Shown: positions 17,283 through 24,204 of the stretch, in pieces
Layout of the letters: the number at the start of each line of letters is the position of its first letter
Numbering within the stretch: the first letter of the stretch is position 1
Source: a virus
Virus record (IMG/VR): IMGVR_UViG_3300044846_002156
Location: 1 to 61,393 of that record
Length of the DNA: 61,393 nucleotides
Reading direction: 5' to 3' (one strand)
Translations under genes and position numbers: made by a program
The notes under the pieces: model-generated
Told to the model about the DNA's origin: nothing
Database searches by the model: none
The model's input: the letters and a program-made list of their open reading frames with translations, nothing else

Positions 17283-17700
17283 GTCTGTTTTGAACTTATC
17301 AAACAACAGCCTATTTGTATTAATACTAATGATTGTATTTAGATTATTCTGTATGTAACTACCCCCCCCCTATCAATTAATATTTTGATTGTGCCACAAA
17401 AATACAATAGGGGGAAAGCAAATTGATAAAGCTAACGATTGAAACGTTATATTGTATATCCTTATAGTGGCGTTTACCTGAACCAACTAGAGTTTACTAG
17501 AAGTTTAGATACTTTAAGAAAAAGTAACCGCCCCCTATGTGAAGAGTGCAAACCATAAACATAAGTAAGGTGGGGGTTGAAGTTACTTTATAATATTTTA
17601 ACTTACTTACTAATGTTATTGAAATGATTTGCAATACAAAGGTAAGTAAAAATACAATGCGTTTTTTAAGTTCTGCAAATATATATAAAAATATTGACTT
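17283..17700. other. Structured non-coding region (candidate ncRNA or origin)
   Basis: No gene is visible in over 400 bases. C/G runs stand out in an AT-rich genome. CCCCCTAT (17366-17373) pairs with ATAGGGGG (17407-17414), and CAATT in the loop (17374-17378) can pair with AATTG at 17421-17425, which is a pseudoknot layout. Further on, AAAGTAAC (17521-17528) pairs with GTTACTTT (17582-17589) and, inside it, CCCCC (17531) with GGGGG (17572), giving a 70-base hairpin. A minus-strand -7 box (TACCTTTG, 17637-17644) could drive a leftward RNA. An origin is also possible beside the DnaA-IV gene. Confidence 0.5.
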
Positions 17701-17708
17701 TATTATAT

Positions 17709-17716
17709 TAAATTTG
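17709..17716 (+). promoter_or_regulatory. Promoter -7 box (TAAATTTG)
   Basis: TAAATTTG ends 7 bases before the ATG at 17724, so the mRNA leader would be only a few bases. No TTG at the standard distance. Confidence 0.5.
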
Positions 17717-17723
17717 TTACTAT

Positions 17724-18152
17724 ATGATACAACCTAAACTAAAGACTTGCTCAACTTGTAAACAACAGACAATACTATGGAAAGCAAACCCACCCAGCTG
17801 TAAAACTTGTTGGCTTAAAATAAAGGCTTCTAACGAAGTTTCTAATGACAAACCATACAATATATCCAAAACAACTAAAAGTTCCGCAAAACGCATTAAA
17901 AGTGTATCAGATAAGATGCTAGGAAAACTAAAGGAGTATAGGATGTTAAGGGATGCTTATATGAGTGGTAATCCTATTTGTGAAGTTAGTGGTTGTGGTA
18001 GGGTTGCTAATGACTTGCATCACCGAAAGCCGAGAGCGCATCATTTGTGCGATGTAAGTATTTTTATGGCTGTTTGTCGTGGCTGTCATACTAAAATTGA
18101 GAGTGATGATATTTGGGCGAGGAGCAAAGGATATAAGTTAAACCACTTATAA
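17724..18152 (+). CDS. HNH endonuclease, NinG-like
   Basis: 142 residues. The N-terminus has a zinc ribbon (CSTC at ~9-12 and CKTC at ~27-30). The C-terminus has an HNH-type metal finger: CEVSGCGRVANDLHHRKPRA (~89-108), then CRGCHTKIE. Two Cys-x-x-Cys groups and the HH pair are those of NinG/Rap-like recombination nucleases and HNH enzymes. It may cut recombination intermediates or host DNA. It stands alone between two non-coding regions and is the last plus gene before the minus-strand block. Confidence 0.82.
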   Translation: MIQPKLKTCSTCKQQTILWKANPPSCKTCWLKIKASNEVSNDKPYNISKTTKSSAKRIKSVSDKMLGKLKEYRMLRDAYMSGNPICEVSGCGRVANDLHHRKPRAHHLCDVSIFMAVCRGCHTKIESDDIWARSKGYKLNHL

Positions 18153-18160
18153 GCCAAAAA

Positions 18161-18184
18161 CCACCACAAACTTAATTGTGATGG
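18161..18184 (-). terminator. Terminator of the 22.3-18.2 kb minus operon
   Basis: Read on the minus strand, CCATCACAA pairs with TTGTGGTGG (9 bp, one G-U pair), followed by TTTTT. It lies between converging genes (plus stop at 18152, minus stop at 18193). Confidence 0.8.
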
Positions 18185-18192
18185 CTTACTGG

Positions 18193-18264
18193 TTAATCAT
18201 ATTTCTTTTTTAAGTAAAACATTATTGTTAAATAAATTACATATACTCCTAGTATTATTGCCAT
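18193..18264 (-). CDS. Tiny membrane peptide, 23 aa
   Basis: MAIILGVYVIYLTIMFYLKK opens a 23-residue frame that is almost entirely one membrane helix with a basic C-terminus. It starts 3 bases after the stop of the 55-aa gene and lies before the operon terminator. Because it is so short, reality rests on context and its clean helix-plus-Lys end. Confidence 0.45.
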   Translation of the reverse strand: MAIILGVYVIYLTIMFYLKKKYD

Positions 18265-18267
18265 ATA

Positions 18268-18435
18268 TTATTTTATCCTCCTAAATTCATAAACAAATTT
18301 GTTTACACCTATTCCTAGTAGAGTTAGAACTATTGCGCTAGATAAGATAGGAGATGATAGTTTTGCTCCCCAGATTATCGTTACCAATAACAACACAGCC
18401 AAAAGAGATATAAGATACATTTCTATTTCTTTCAT
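18268..18435 (-). CDS. Small two-helix membrane protein, 55 aa
   Basis: 55 residues. Two hydrophobic segments (MYLISLLAVLLLVTIIW and SAIVLTLLGIGVNKFVY) are separated by a short polar turn, with a basic end (FRRIK). The ATG follows directly after the stop of the 76-aa gene with no gap. The layout is holin-like, but so are several neighbours, and the place in an early-type operon argues against a lysis role. Function unknown. Confidence 0.65.
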   Translation of the reverse strand: MKEIEMYLISLLAVLLLVTIIWGAKLSSPILSSAIVLTLLGIGVNKFVYEFRRIK

Positions 18436-18666
18436 CTATTTTCTGTTTAAATCGTTAAATAATACTTTAGGCTCTATAATACGCATATCCATATTGGAAA
18501 AGTATTGCTCAATAAATTGGGATGATTGGCACTCACTTATGTTGGCTATATACATTAATACTCTTTTAGCTACTGGTCTTAGCTTTTCTGACTGTACCAT
18601 ATTGGTAAACTTGTTTATTTGTTTAGTGTATGGTAATAATTCTTGATATTCAAATTCGTTAATCAT
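18436..18666 (-). CDS. Hypothetical protein, 76 aa
   Basis: 76 residues, soluble and mainly helical (ELLPYTKQINKFTNMVQSEK, then RVLMYIANISECQSSQFIEQ). No family recognised. It overlaps the upstream gene by 4 bases and touches the downstream one, so the three are one translational unit. Confidence 0.7.
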   Translation of the reverse strand: MINEFEYQELLPYTKQINKFTNMVQSEKLRPVAKRVLMYIANISECQSSQFIEQYFSNMDMRIIEPKVLFNDLNRK

Positions 18667-18929
18667 ATCTTTTGAATTTTAAATTCGTAATAGTTAGTTT
18701 CTTTTTTGATAAATGGATGTTCTCTACTTTGCACTAGCCAAGAGGATGCTTTCTGACTTGTTATGTTATCAATAACATTTTTGGCTGTTAATAGGTATTG
18801 CTCTCCGTTGTATTTTACTACATCACCTTCGCTCACCTGTGTATTAGCAAACAGACTAATATAAGAGTTTACAAACCATTTATGGAAGTTCGGATAGAGT
18901 TCCACGTTTAATACATTATGTGTTTTCAT
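18663..18929 (-). CDS. Hypothetical protein, 88 aa
   Basis: 88 residues starting MKTHNVLNVELYPNFHKWF. A start 60 bases further upstream is possible but would overlap the membrane-protein gene; the chosen ATG gives the ATGA overlap usual here. The middle (SEGDVVKYNGEQYLLTAKNV) resembles a small SH3-like barrel. No family recognised. Confidence 0.7.
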   Translation of the reverse strand: MKTHNVLNVELYPNFHKWFVNSYISLFANTQVSEGDVVKYNGEQYLLTAKNVIDNITSQKASSWLVQSREHPFIKKETNYYEFKIQKI

Positions 18930-19135
18930 TTTATAAAATAATCTTTTTGGTTTAAATGCTGTTGAATAAGTTTCATTAATAAGCCACAATCTAATAAGAT
19001 TAACACTCCATTAACTATTGCTAATATATGAATTAAATCTTTTAAAAAAAACATTGCAACTGTTATAGCTCCTATAAGCAAAGAAACTATCATAAATGCT
19101 ATTGATGTCTGTTGGTATTCTGTTTTGTTTTTCAT
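18926..19135 (-). CDS. Small membrane protein, 69 aa
   Basis: 69 residues with two membrane helices (SIAFMIVSLLIGAITVAMFF and ILAIVNGVLILLDCGLLM) and a polar, basic C-terminus. It overlaps the 88-aa gene by 4 bases (ATGA). No catalytic motif. Confidence 0.7.
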   Translation of the reverse strand: MKNKTEYQQTSIAFMIVSLLIGAITVAMFFLKDLIHILAIVNGVLILLDCGLLMKLIQQHLNQKDYFIK

Positions 19136-19136
19136 T

Positions 19137-19223
19137 TCATTTCTTATTAAAATTTTTATAATCTTTATGTGTTCTGTACATCCCGAAAAAAATAATGGTA
19201 ATTAGTACTGCTAATTCTTTCAT
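19137..19223 (-). CDS. Tiny membrane peptide, 28 aa
   Basis: MKELAVLITIIFFGMY followed by a basic tail, 28 residues in all. A 10-codon frame (19221-19253, MKMTTQELIL) ends within its start codon (TTATGA), suggesting a coupled mini-leader. Too short for homology; supported by operon position and the single clean helix. Confidence 0.5.
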   Translation of the reverse strand: MKELAVLITIIFFGMYRTHKDYKNFNKK

Positions 19224-19265
19224 AATATTAATTCTTGTGTTGTCATTTTCATTTTGTTTTTATTT

Positions 19266-19478
19266 TTAAATTTCACAAAGTCTTAAACCTAAATCTGTTT
19301 CTACTAAAATAACGTTTAGTTCGTTTTCTTTACAATACTCTAATTCTTCCAAAGGATAATCCCAAATAGTCCAATCTAAAAAATCTTCTGCGTATTCTTG
19401 CACTTGTTCTAAAGTTGTAGGATATTTTCCTTTGTAACCTACTGCTTTTGCATAATCTTGTAATGATATTGGTTTCAT
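19266..19478 (-). CDS. Hypothetical protein, 70 aa
   Basis: 70 residues, acidic. LQDYAKAVGYKGKYPTTLEQ is followed by VQEYAEDFLDWTIWDYP, and the end is beta-like (LNVILVETDLGLRL). No signal or membrane segment, no family recognised. It is 2 bases from the upstream gene's stop. Confidence 0.7.
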   Translation of the reverse strand: MKPISLQDYAKAVGYKGKYPTTLEQVQEYAEDFLDWTIWDYPLEELEYCKENELNVILVETDLGLRLCEI

Positions 19479-19480
19479 AA

Positions 19481-19705
19481 TTAATCTTCTTTTCTTGTTA
19501 AACCCATATATTCTGCTGAATCATCTATTGCCTCAAAAATCTGTTGTTGACTATAATCATTTGTTAATGCACCTTCTAAAACTTCCATAGCTTGTTCATC
19601 TGTACAATTATAGTTCTGTTGTACATCTTCTATGTGCCAAAGATTATCTACAAAATAACCTGCATCTCTTAATACTTGTTTTGCTTTTTCTATTTCTGGA
19701 TTCAT
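19481..19705 (-). CDS. Hypothetical protein, 74 aa
   Basis: 74 residues, acidic and helical (EKAKQVLRDAGYFVDNLWHI; DEQAMEVLEGALTNDY; FEAIDDSAEYMGL). This looks like a small helical protein common in Bacteroidota mobile elements and phages, but I cannot name a family. Confidence 0.72.
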   Translation of the reverse strand: MNPEIEKAKQVLRDAGYFVDNLWHIEDVQQNYNCTDEQAMEVLEGALTNDYSQQQIFEAIDDSAEYMGLTRKED

Positions 19706-19709
19706 AATG

Positions 19710-19904
19710 TTATTTTATTTTAAATTCATTTAAGTTATTACTAAACCTTTTTAAATTATCTATGTTATAACTAAATACACTACTGTCTACATAATCTAAT
19801 TGCTCACATATCTCATAAATTTCGTTTTCTAATTCAGCTTTAATGCTGTTTACTTTTTCTTTTAATGCGTCTATTTGCGCTTGTACTTGTTTTGTTGTTT
19901 TCAT
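19710..19904 (-). CDS. Short coiled-coil protein, 64 aa
   Basis: 64 residues. The first ~40 form one charged heptad-like helix (VQAQIDALKEKVNSIKAELE). It has the A-rich AAAACAAAATG leader shared by many genes of this operon. No family recognised. Confidence 0.68.
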   Translation of the reverse strand: MKTTKQVQAQIDALKEKVNSIKAELENEIYEICEQLDYVDSSVFSYNIDNLKRFSNNLNEFKIK

Positions 19905-19912
19905 TTTGTTTT

Positions 19913-20161
19913 TTATTTATAATTTGGAAATTGTTTTTTACTGCATTTATCAAAACCATAAAATTCTAAAAATGAATTAATATGTTTTGCTGTTGTCTGA
20001 CTAAACCAACCATAAACAGACATTTCGTTTTCTTTATGGTTATAACTTGCAACCCTTTTGCCGTATGAAATTAAGTCTGAATAGTGGTCGCCATCACTAT
20101 TAATATATTCGTTAACGTGATTATTTGCTGTTTTGTTGATGTAAAATGTTTTGTGTTGCAT
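19913..20161 (-). CDS. Hypothetical protein, 82 aa
   Basis: 82 residues, rich in His, Tyr and Asn. Beta-like first half (KTFYINKTANNHVNEYINSD), a helix near the end (FSQTTAKHINSFLEFYGFDK). It appears to be the first gene of a sub-block, with ~60 bases before the next gene. Confidence 0.7.
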   Translation of the reverse strand: MQHKTFYINKTANNHVNEYINSDGDHYSDLISYGKRVASYNHKENEMSVYGWFSQTTAKHINSFLEFYGFDKCSKKQFPNYK

Positions 20162-20225
20162 GATGTTTAATTTTGTAATGATTAATTGATTTTCAAATTT
20201 AATTTATTGTTTTGTTAATTACTAA

Positions 20226-20384
20226 TTATAAATATTCTTTTTTAAAATATGCAAATAAGCTGTCTATATCAAACTTTATTCTATATAAATTGCATTGGGT
20301 TACATAAGTGTTTTCGTCTAATTTTACCACGTTATCGGAGTTTATCCAGTCAATAAAATCTTTGTTGTTTTTAGTTATTTTCAT
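20226..20384 (-). CDS. Hypothetical protein, 52 aa
   Basis: An open frame of 52 codons (MKITKNNKDFIDWINSDNVV at its start, ending in FAYFKKEYL) fills an otherwise empty gap between two minus genes. No family recognised. Spacing and leader are like those of the neighbours. Confidence 0.6.
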   Translation of the reverse strand: MKITKNNKDFIDWINSDNVVKLDENTYVTQCNLYRIKFDIDSLFAYFKKEYL

Positions 20385-20427
20385 TTTCTTTTAATTTAAT
20401 TGTTTATAATTATTTTATTTGCTCTCC

Positions 20428-20544
20428 TTATAATGATGCTATATAAGCCAACATTAAAACTATCATTAGTAGTAATGTGTAGCTTAATGCTATGAATAGT
20501 AAGTCCACAGCATTAAGTTTTTTGTTTAAAAATTTCTTAATCAT
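20428..20544 (-). CDS. Tiny membrane peptide, 38 aa
   Basis: 38 residues: a basic N-terminus (MIKKFLNKK) followed by one long hydrophobic helix (LLFIALSYTLLLMIVLMLAY). Its start overlaps the end of the upstream 53-aa frame by 8 bases. Likely inserted in the inner membrane; function unknown. Confidence 0.58.
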   Translation of the reverse strand: MIKKFLNKKLNAVDLLFIALSYTLLLMIVLMLAYIASL

Positions 20545-20698
20545 TTTGTTTTAATTTGTTAAATAAATCATACATACCACTAACTGAAAAAAAGAATTGA
20601 TATTTATTTTGTCCGTTTTCCTGCCAGTTTACAAAAAAACTAGGCTTGTTATTAGTTGCTCTCCATTGACAAACGCCTTTATTTACTTTTGTTATCAT
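20537..20698 (-). CDS. Hypothetical protein, 53 aa
   Basis: 53 residues (MITKVNKGVCQWRATNNKPS at its start) with alternating aromatic and polar residues suggesting a small beta-sheet and a terminal helix (MYDLFNKLKQND). A-rich leader before the ATG. No family recognised. Confidence 0.6.
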   Translation of the reverse strand: MITKVNKGVCQWRATNNKPSFFVNWQENGQNKYQFFFSVSGMYDLFNKLKQND

Positions 20699-20705
20699 TT
20701 TGTTT

Positions 20706-20921
20706 TTAGTTTTTAATTTTTGTTAAATAGTATGGCTCTGCATCTAATCCGTAATCAAACTCATATCCTATTTTAGTTAATTCATTGTTAATCCTTTCAA
20801 GTTCTTTGTAGCCGCATAATTCGTAATCTCTAGTGTCTAAAATATTTTGTACTTGTTCGGGTATTAATTCGGGGTATAGAAATAAATCATCTATATCATT
20901 TATATTTTGCGTTGTATTCAT
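20706..20921 (-). CDS. Hypothetical acidic protein, 71 aa
   Basis: 71 residues starting MNTTQNINDIDDLFLYPELI. A longer frame upstream overlaps the secreted-protein gene and is less likely. The pattern LYPELIPEQVQNILDTRDYE followed by YKELERINNELTKIGYEFDY is helical. No family named. Confidence 0.7.
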   Translation of the reverse strand: MNTTQNINDIDDLFLYPELIPEQVQNILDTRDYELCGYKELERINNELTKIGYEFDYGLDAEPYYLTKIKN

Positions 20922-20925
20922 GATG

Positions 20926-21120
20926 TTATTTATTTTTAATGTACACTTTGTAAACGTTATTTGTTTTGGATGTTTTAAGGTAGTATCTACCACCTCTGCT
21001 CCCCTCATATAGTTTATACGTAACGGACTTAATAACTGTATCTTTTAATTGTTTTGGTTTATCTTTAGCCGATACTGTAAGGGCTGTTAATAGTAAGATA
21101 AGTGTTAATAGTTTTTTCAT
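20926..21120 (-). CDS. Small exported protein, 64 aa
   Basis: 64 residues with a clear N-terminal signal (MKKLLTLILLLTALTVSAKD, cleavage likely after SA). The mature part is ~45 residues, strongly basic, with Tyr/Gly (YKLYEGSRGGRYYLKTSK). It should reach the periplasm or outer side. A host-envelope role such as superinfection exclusion is possible but unproven. Confidence 0.7.
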   Translation of the reverse strand: MKKLLTLILLLTALTVSAKDKPKQLKDTVIKSVTYKLYEGSRGGRYYLKTSKTNNVYKVYIKNK

Positions 21121-21133
21121 TGCGCTTTTGTTT

Positions 21134-21481
21134 TTAAATTTCTACTTCGTTTAATTCGTATATCTCTAAAGTTGTATTATCAGAATATAATTTATATTTG
21201 CCCTTTTTCCAAAGCTCAATCTCTCCTTTTGAAGCTTCGCTATTTTCTTCGTCAACTAAATTAGAATAATGTAATACATTTTTATATTCATCATCAACTT
21301 GCGCATATTCAAATTCAAAACTTAAATATAATGTATTTTGAAAATATTTACTTATTGCTTCTTTTGCATTATTTCCTGTAATACGTTTTTCATTAGTATA
21401 AAAATTAACGTTTTCAAGTTCTCCTTTGTTGTAGTCATCAACATAAATATCATGTGTTGATTTAATAAAATAAGTTTTCAT
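21134..21481 (-). CDS. Hypothetical protein, 115 aa
   Basis: 115 residues, acidic, mixed alpha/beta. The middle has NAKEAISKYFQNTLYLSFEF and the end is beta-like (KYKLYSDNTTLEIYELNEVE). A-rich leader before the ATG. No family recognised. Confidence 0.7.
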   Translation of the reverse strand: MKTYFIKSTHDIYVDDYNKGELENVNFYTNEKRITGNNAKEAISKYFQNTLYLSFEFEYAQVDDEYKNVLHYSNLVDEENSEASKGEIELWKKGKYKLYSDNTTLEIYELNEVEI

Positions 21482-21525
21482 TTTGTTTTTAATTAAGTTT
21501 ATAAATTAGTTGGTTTGCTCACCTA

Positions 21526-21621
21526 TTACAGCCAAAAGGCTAAGGGATAAACAAGTATTGAAACTACAATTACTATAAGAGTAGCTATAATAATATCTTT
21601 GTGTTTTTCTATTGTGCGCAT
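21526..21621 (-). CDS. Tiny membrane peptide, 31 aa
   Basis: MRTIEKHKDIIIATLIVIVV begins a 31-residue frame that is one membrane helix ending in a Trp-Leu. It overlaps the end of the upstream 92-aa gene by 13 bases. Fits the set of tiny membrane proteins in this operon. Confidence 0.52.
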   Translation of the reverse strand: MRTIEKHKDIIIATLIVIVVSILVYPLAFWL

Positions 21622-21887
21622 AAATCCCATTTATTTAAAGATTTTAATTTTTTAGGCGTTAATTCTAATTGATTAATAATAAACATTGCAAGCCTTTTAT
21701 TAACTATTGGCTTCTCTATATCACTAGAGCCTATCTGCTCAACTATATACGAAGGACTCATGCCCAATACCCTATTGCAAAACTTAACGTCTTGCCCTAA
21801 GTAATAATTATCTGTTTCATTTATTACTAAATTCCAGTCGTGTCCGAAGCCATAAGGGCCAGTTGATATTACAATTTTTGCTTTCAT
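21609..21887 (-). CDS. Hypothetical protein, 92 aa
   Basis: 92 residues. The start (KIVISTGPYGFGHDWNLVIN) is beta-like and glycine-rich; the rest has helices (NKRLAMFIINQLELTPKKLK). There is no Walker motif. No family recognised. Confidence 0.7.
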   Translation of the reverse strand: MKAKIVISTGPYGFGHDWNLVINETDNYYLGQDVKFCNRVLGMSPSYIVEQIGSSDIEKPIVNKRLAMFIINQLELTPKKLKSLNKWDLCAQ

Positions 21888-21922
21888 TTTATTTGTTTTT
21901 AAATTATGTTTATATAAATTGA

Positions 21923-22297
21923 TTAAATGTAAATAGTTTCTTTATTTGTATTATTAAAATAAGCTAATTGCTCGTTATCTTTAGCCATTTTAATAGCTTC
22001 CGTTTCTGTATCAACTAAAAAAGATACGTCTAAATATAACAAGCCATTATCTATCCACCCGCCCAAAAATATTTTATCATAATTTTCAGATATGCCCGAT
22101 AGTAATAAAATTGCTTTGCCATTAATAAAGTCGGCTATCTCATAATTAAAACTATTTTTGTCGGTATTATATGTTTTTTCATGCCCCTTAATGCTTACCA
22201 TAAAGCCATGATTAGGGTTAAATTCGCCAGTCAACATATTGTAACTAGCACCGCCATCGTTTATAATACCTTTGTTAAAATTTACTAAATTTGCCAT
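21923..22297 (-). CDS. Hypothetical protein, 124 aa
   Basis: 124 residues, first gene behind the 46-bp promoter repeat at 22339. Mixed alpha/beta; KGIINDGGASYNMLTGEFNP near the start and LYLDVSFLVDTETEAIKMAK near the end. No family recognised. Its position makes it a likely early or immediate-early product. Confidence 0.72.
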   Translation of the reverse strand: MANLVNFNKGIINDGGASYNMLTGEFNPNHGFMVSIKGHEKTYNTDKNSFNYEIADFINGKAILLLSGISENYDKIFLGGWIDNGLLYLDVSFLVDTETEAIKMAKDNEQLAYFNNTNKETIYI

Positions 22298-22338
22298 TTT
22301 GTTTTTTGTTTAAATTGTTAATAATTAATTTGATAATG

Positions 22339-22384
22339 CAATAGTAAGGACTATAATTTAATTAATTGTCATAGAATTGTCATA
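22339..22384 (-). promoter_or_regulatory. 46-bp promoter repeat, copy A
   Basis: Copy A of an imperfect direct repeat (other copy 24631-24676). On the minus strand it has two ATGACA boxes 11 bp apart, then 20 bp, then TACTATTG as a -7-like box. It lies 42 bases upstream of the 22297 start. Both copies stand in front of minus operons, so this is probably a regulated early promoter. Confidence 0.65.
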
Positions 22385-22391
22385 TTTGTTT

Positions 22392-22595
22392 TTATCTTTC
22401 GTAATGTATTGTTAAGCCTCCATTATTTAAAAATGGTTTAATAGTTTTTAAATTATCTATTCTTTTCTGCATAGCCTCAAAATATTTTCTAATATTTCCA
22501 GCGCCTAAATAATTTAGATTTGAATTAATAATAATCGTAAAGTCAGAGCCTATTAATTGCTTATCGTTTTGGCGAACTGTAATGTAGTGTTTCAT
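22392..22595 (-). CDS. Hypothetical protein, 67 aa
   Basis: 67 residues, basic. MKHYITVRQNDKQLIGSDFT then a helix (NIRKYFEAMQKRIDNLKTIK) and a short strand. It is the first minus gene left of the divergent region. A TACTATTG -7-like box lies 40 bases upstream (22641-22648 on the plus strand). Confidence 0.68.
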   Translation of the reverse strand: MKHYITVRQNDKQLIGSDFTIIINSNLNYLGAGNIRKYFEAMQKRIDNLKTIKPFLNNGGLTIHYER

Positions 22596-22684
22596 TGTTT
22601 TAAAGTTTAAATAATTAATAATTGTTTTGTTTTCGTTTACAATAGTACAAAGGTTAATTTAATAACAAAGAATTTATTTTATCT

Positions 22685-22703
22685 AATGACATTAATATGA
22701 CAA
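22685..22703 (+). promoter_or_regulatory. Third ATGACA box pair
   Basis: ATGACA at 22686-22691 and again at 22697-22702, with the same 11-bp spacing as in copies A and B, but facing right. No clear -7 box follows at 20 bp. Possible binding site for the same regulator. Confidence 0.4.
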
Positions 22704-23258
22704 AAGTAGTTAAAATAGGGATGTATATACTCATAAGCTCACCGTATAGTAGTGAAACAGTAAAGAGTAACATAACAGAATAACAAGTAATAATGTATAA
22801 CATAATAAACAACTAAACACTATTAAGCAGTTAAGTAAGTTATAAGGAAATAACTACATAAAAGGTTATAACATATCAACTTAATAAAGTTAAGCCAACA
22901 CAAGGCTTTAAATCAAGCAACAAAGGGAAGGGCAAAGTTATTTAGTCCCGATAAACAATAAATTAAGGTTATTAAAAGAGGTTATTCTAACTTTCTAAAC
23001 ATACATAAATCAACCACTAAAACACCAAAAACCCCCTAAATGACGCATTCCACCGACAAAACAACCAAACCAAAAAACAAAATGTGCTTTTAAAGTGGTT
23101 TAAACGTAGGTAGTAAAACAGGTAAAGCATTAAAAAGGAGTAAGTAAGACAAAACAGCCAATAAAACAGCCAAAATATAGCCTAATTTAAGGGCAAAAAG
23201 TGCCAAAATGAAGCGTTTACACGGGTTTATAGATTAAAAACAATAAACATATTTTAGT
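22704..23258. other. A-rich intergenic region at divergent strand switch (candidate origin)
   Basis: About 550 bases without a gene. The plus strand is strikingly A-rich and T-poor. It holds repeated ATAAC words (22768-22815) and a 12-bp tandem repeat AAAACAGCCAAW at 23151-23174. Genes point away on both sides. Skewed AT-rich DNA with iteron-like repeats at a divergence is typical of replication origins, but no DnaA box cluster is obvious. Confidence 0.4.
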
Positions 23259-23266
23259 TAAATTTG
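23259..23266 (+). promoter_or_regulatory. Promoter -7 box (TAAATTTG), leaderless layout
   Basis: TAAATTTG ends three bases before the ATG at 23270, so transcription would start at or next to the A of the ATG. No TTG at the standard distance. Confidence 0.55.
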
Positions 23267-23269
23267 AGT

Positions 23270-23677
23270 ATGAAAGAAATAATTATTAAAGACGGTATTA
23301 AATATTTTAAACCTAAAAAAGGTGGTTTATTAAGGTATCAAAAAAGTATTGAGATGTTTGCTGGTGTTTATTGTTTAACAGACTTATCAAACGGAAAAAA
23401 ATACGTTGGAAGTTCTAAGCACGTTTTAAGAAGAATTAACGGATATAAGAACCTTAATAATAAAAAAGGTGTTATTAGACTAATAAAAGACGTTAATAAT
23501 ATTAAAATGGAAGTTATAGAAAGAATAACAGACGAAAAAATACTACTTGAGCGTGAATTGTTTTGGATAAAAGAATTAAACAGCGTTTATCCTTATGGAT
23601 ATAATAAAAGATGCCCAATAATGCAAAATTATATTAATGATGATTGTTATTCTAATTCTAAAAAGATAAGAAAGTAA
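23270..23677 (+). CDS. GIY-YIG endonuclease
   Basis: 135 residues. The GIY-YIG domain spans ~30-110: GVYCLTDLSNGKKYVGSS gives the GVY and YVG halves, followed by RRINGY with the conserved Arg, and ERELFWIKELN has the metal-binding Glu. I chose the ATG at 23270 over an upstream TTG. It is the only plus-strand gene in a 12-kb minus block and has its own promoter, which is what a homing-type insertion looks like. A host-DNA nuclease is the alternative. Confidence 0.88.
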   Translation: MKEIIIKDGIKYFKPKKGGLLRYQKSIEMFAGVYCLTDLSNGKKYVGSSKHVLRRINGYKNLNNKKGVIRLIKDVNNIKMEVIERITDEKILLERELFWIKELNSVYPYGYNKRCPIMQNYINDDCYSNSKKIRK

Positions 23678-23723
23678 TGTTAATTTATATTATATGCTCA
23701 ACAAATAACAGAATATAAGGCAT

Positions 23724-23750
23724 AAAAAAAGCCTGCAAAATGCAAGCTTT
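23724..23750 (-). terminator. Terminator of the 24.6-23.8 kb minus operon
   Basis: On the minus strand AAAGC and TGCA pair with TGCA and GCTTT (one mismatch), followed by seven T. It lies just past the stop of the 23773 gene. Confidence 0.85.
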
Positions 23751-23772
23751 GTAAGGTGTTTGGTCTGTTTAA

Positions 23773-24069
23773 TTAAGAATAAGTATTCAAATAAAAATTA
23801 TTGCTTACATGCTCTGTATGCCCAAATATATTTTGATATATATCTTTGTCAATATCTAAATTAAGCTTGTTGTTTTTAGCGTACAAAGTTTTAATGTCTT
23901 GAATATAATCTTTAATACTTTTATTTATCCTATCAAGTATAAATTCATTAAGTCCGTTAGGATTTTGAACATATATTTTTAAATACTTATCCTTTAATTT
24001 TCTTTGCGATAAATACAGGTCATAAATAAAAGCTATTTCGGTTTCAATTTGTTGTTTACGTGTTGTCAT
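23773..24069 (-). CDS. Helical hypothetical protein, 98 aa
   Basis: 98 residues, almost all helical and charged (RKQQIETEIAFIYDLYLSQR; IQDIKTLYAKNNKLNLDID). Last gene of a four-gene minus operon. No family recognised. Confidence 0.7.
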   Translation of the reverse strand: MTTRKQQIETEIAFIYDLYLSQRKLKDKYLKIYVQNPNGLNEFILDRINKSIKDYIQDIKTLYAKNNKLNLDIDKDIYQNIFGHTEHVSNNFYLNTYS

Positions 24070-24098
24070 GTGTCTAAGTTTTAAAGTTTATAATTTAA

Positions 24099-24203
24099 TT
24101 AATATTTGTCGGACTTGTTAGCCATATAATCTATAAATACAGCTACCAATATAAGAGCCACAAAGGGCGCAAAGCAAAATGCTAATAGTTCTAGTTGTTG
24201 CAT
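24099..24203 (-). CDS. Tiny membrane peptide, 34 aa
   Basis: 34 residues beginning MQQLELLAFCFAPFVALILV: one membrane helix and a polar end. It starts one base after the stop of the 60-aa gene. Fits the pattern of tiny membrane products in this strand block. Confidence 0.55.
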   Translation of the reverse strand: MQQLELLAFCFAPFVALILVAVFIDYMANKSDKY

Positions 24204-24204
24204 A

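Noticed and set aside
18299-18646. 115-codon plus-strand frame over the minus operon
   Set aside because: Opposes the tightly coupled 55- and 76-aa minus genes and has no promoter; its hydrophobic look comes from the antisense of membrane genes.
22704-23258. CRISPR-like array because of short repeated words
   Set aside because: The repeats are 5-12 bases, irregularly spaced and without uniform spacers.
23270-23677. GIY-YIG gene as part of an intron
   Set aside because: No group I intron features or split host gene are seen on either side; the neighbours are complete genes and non-coding DNA.
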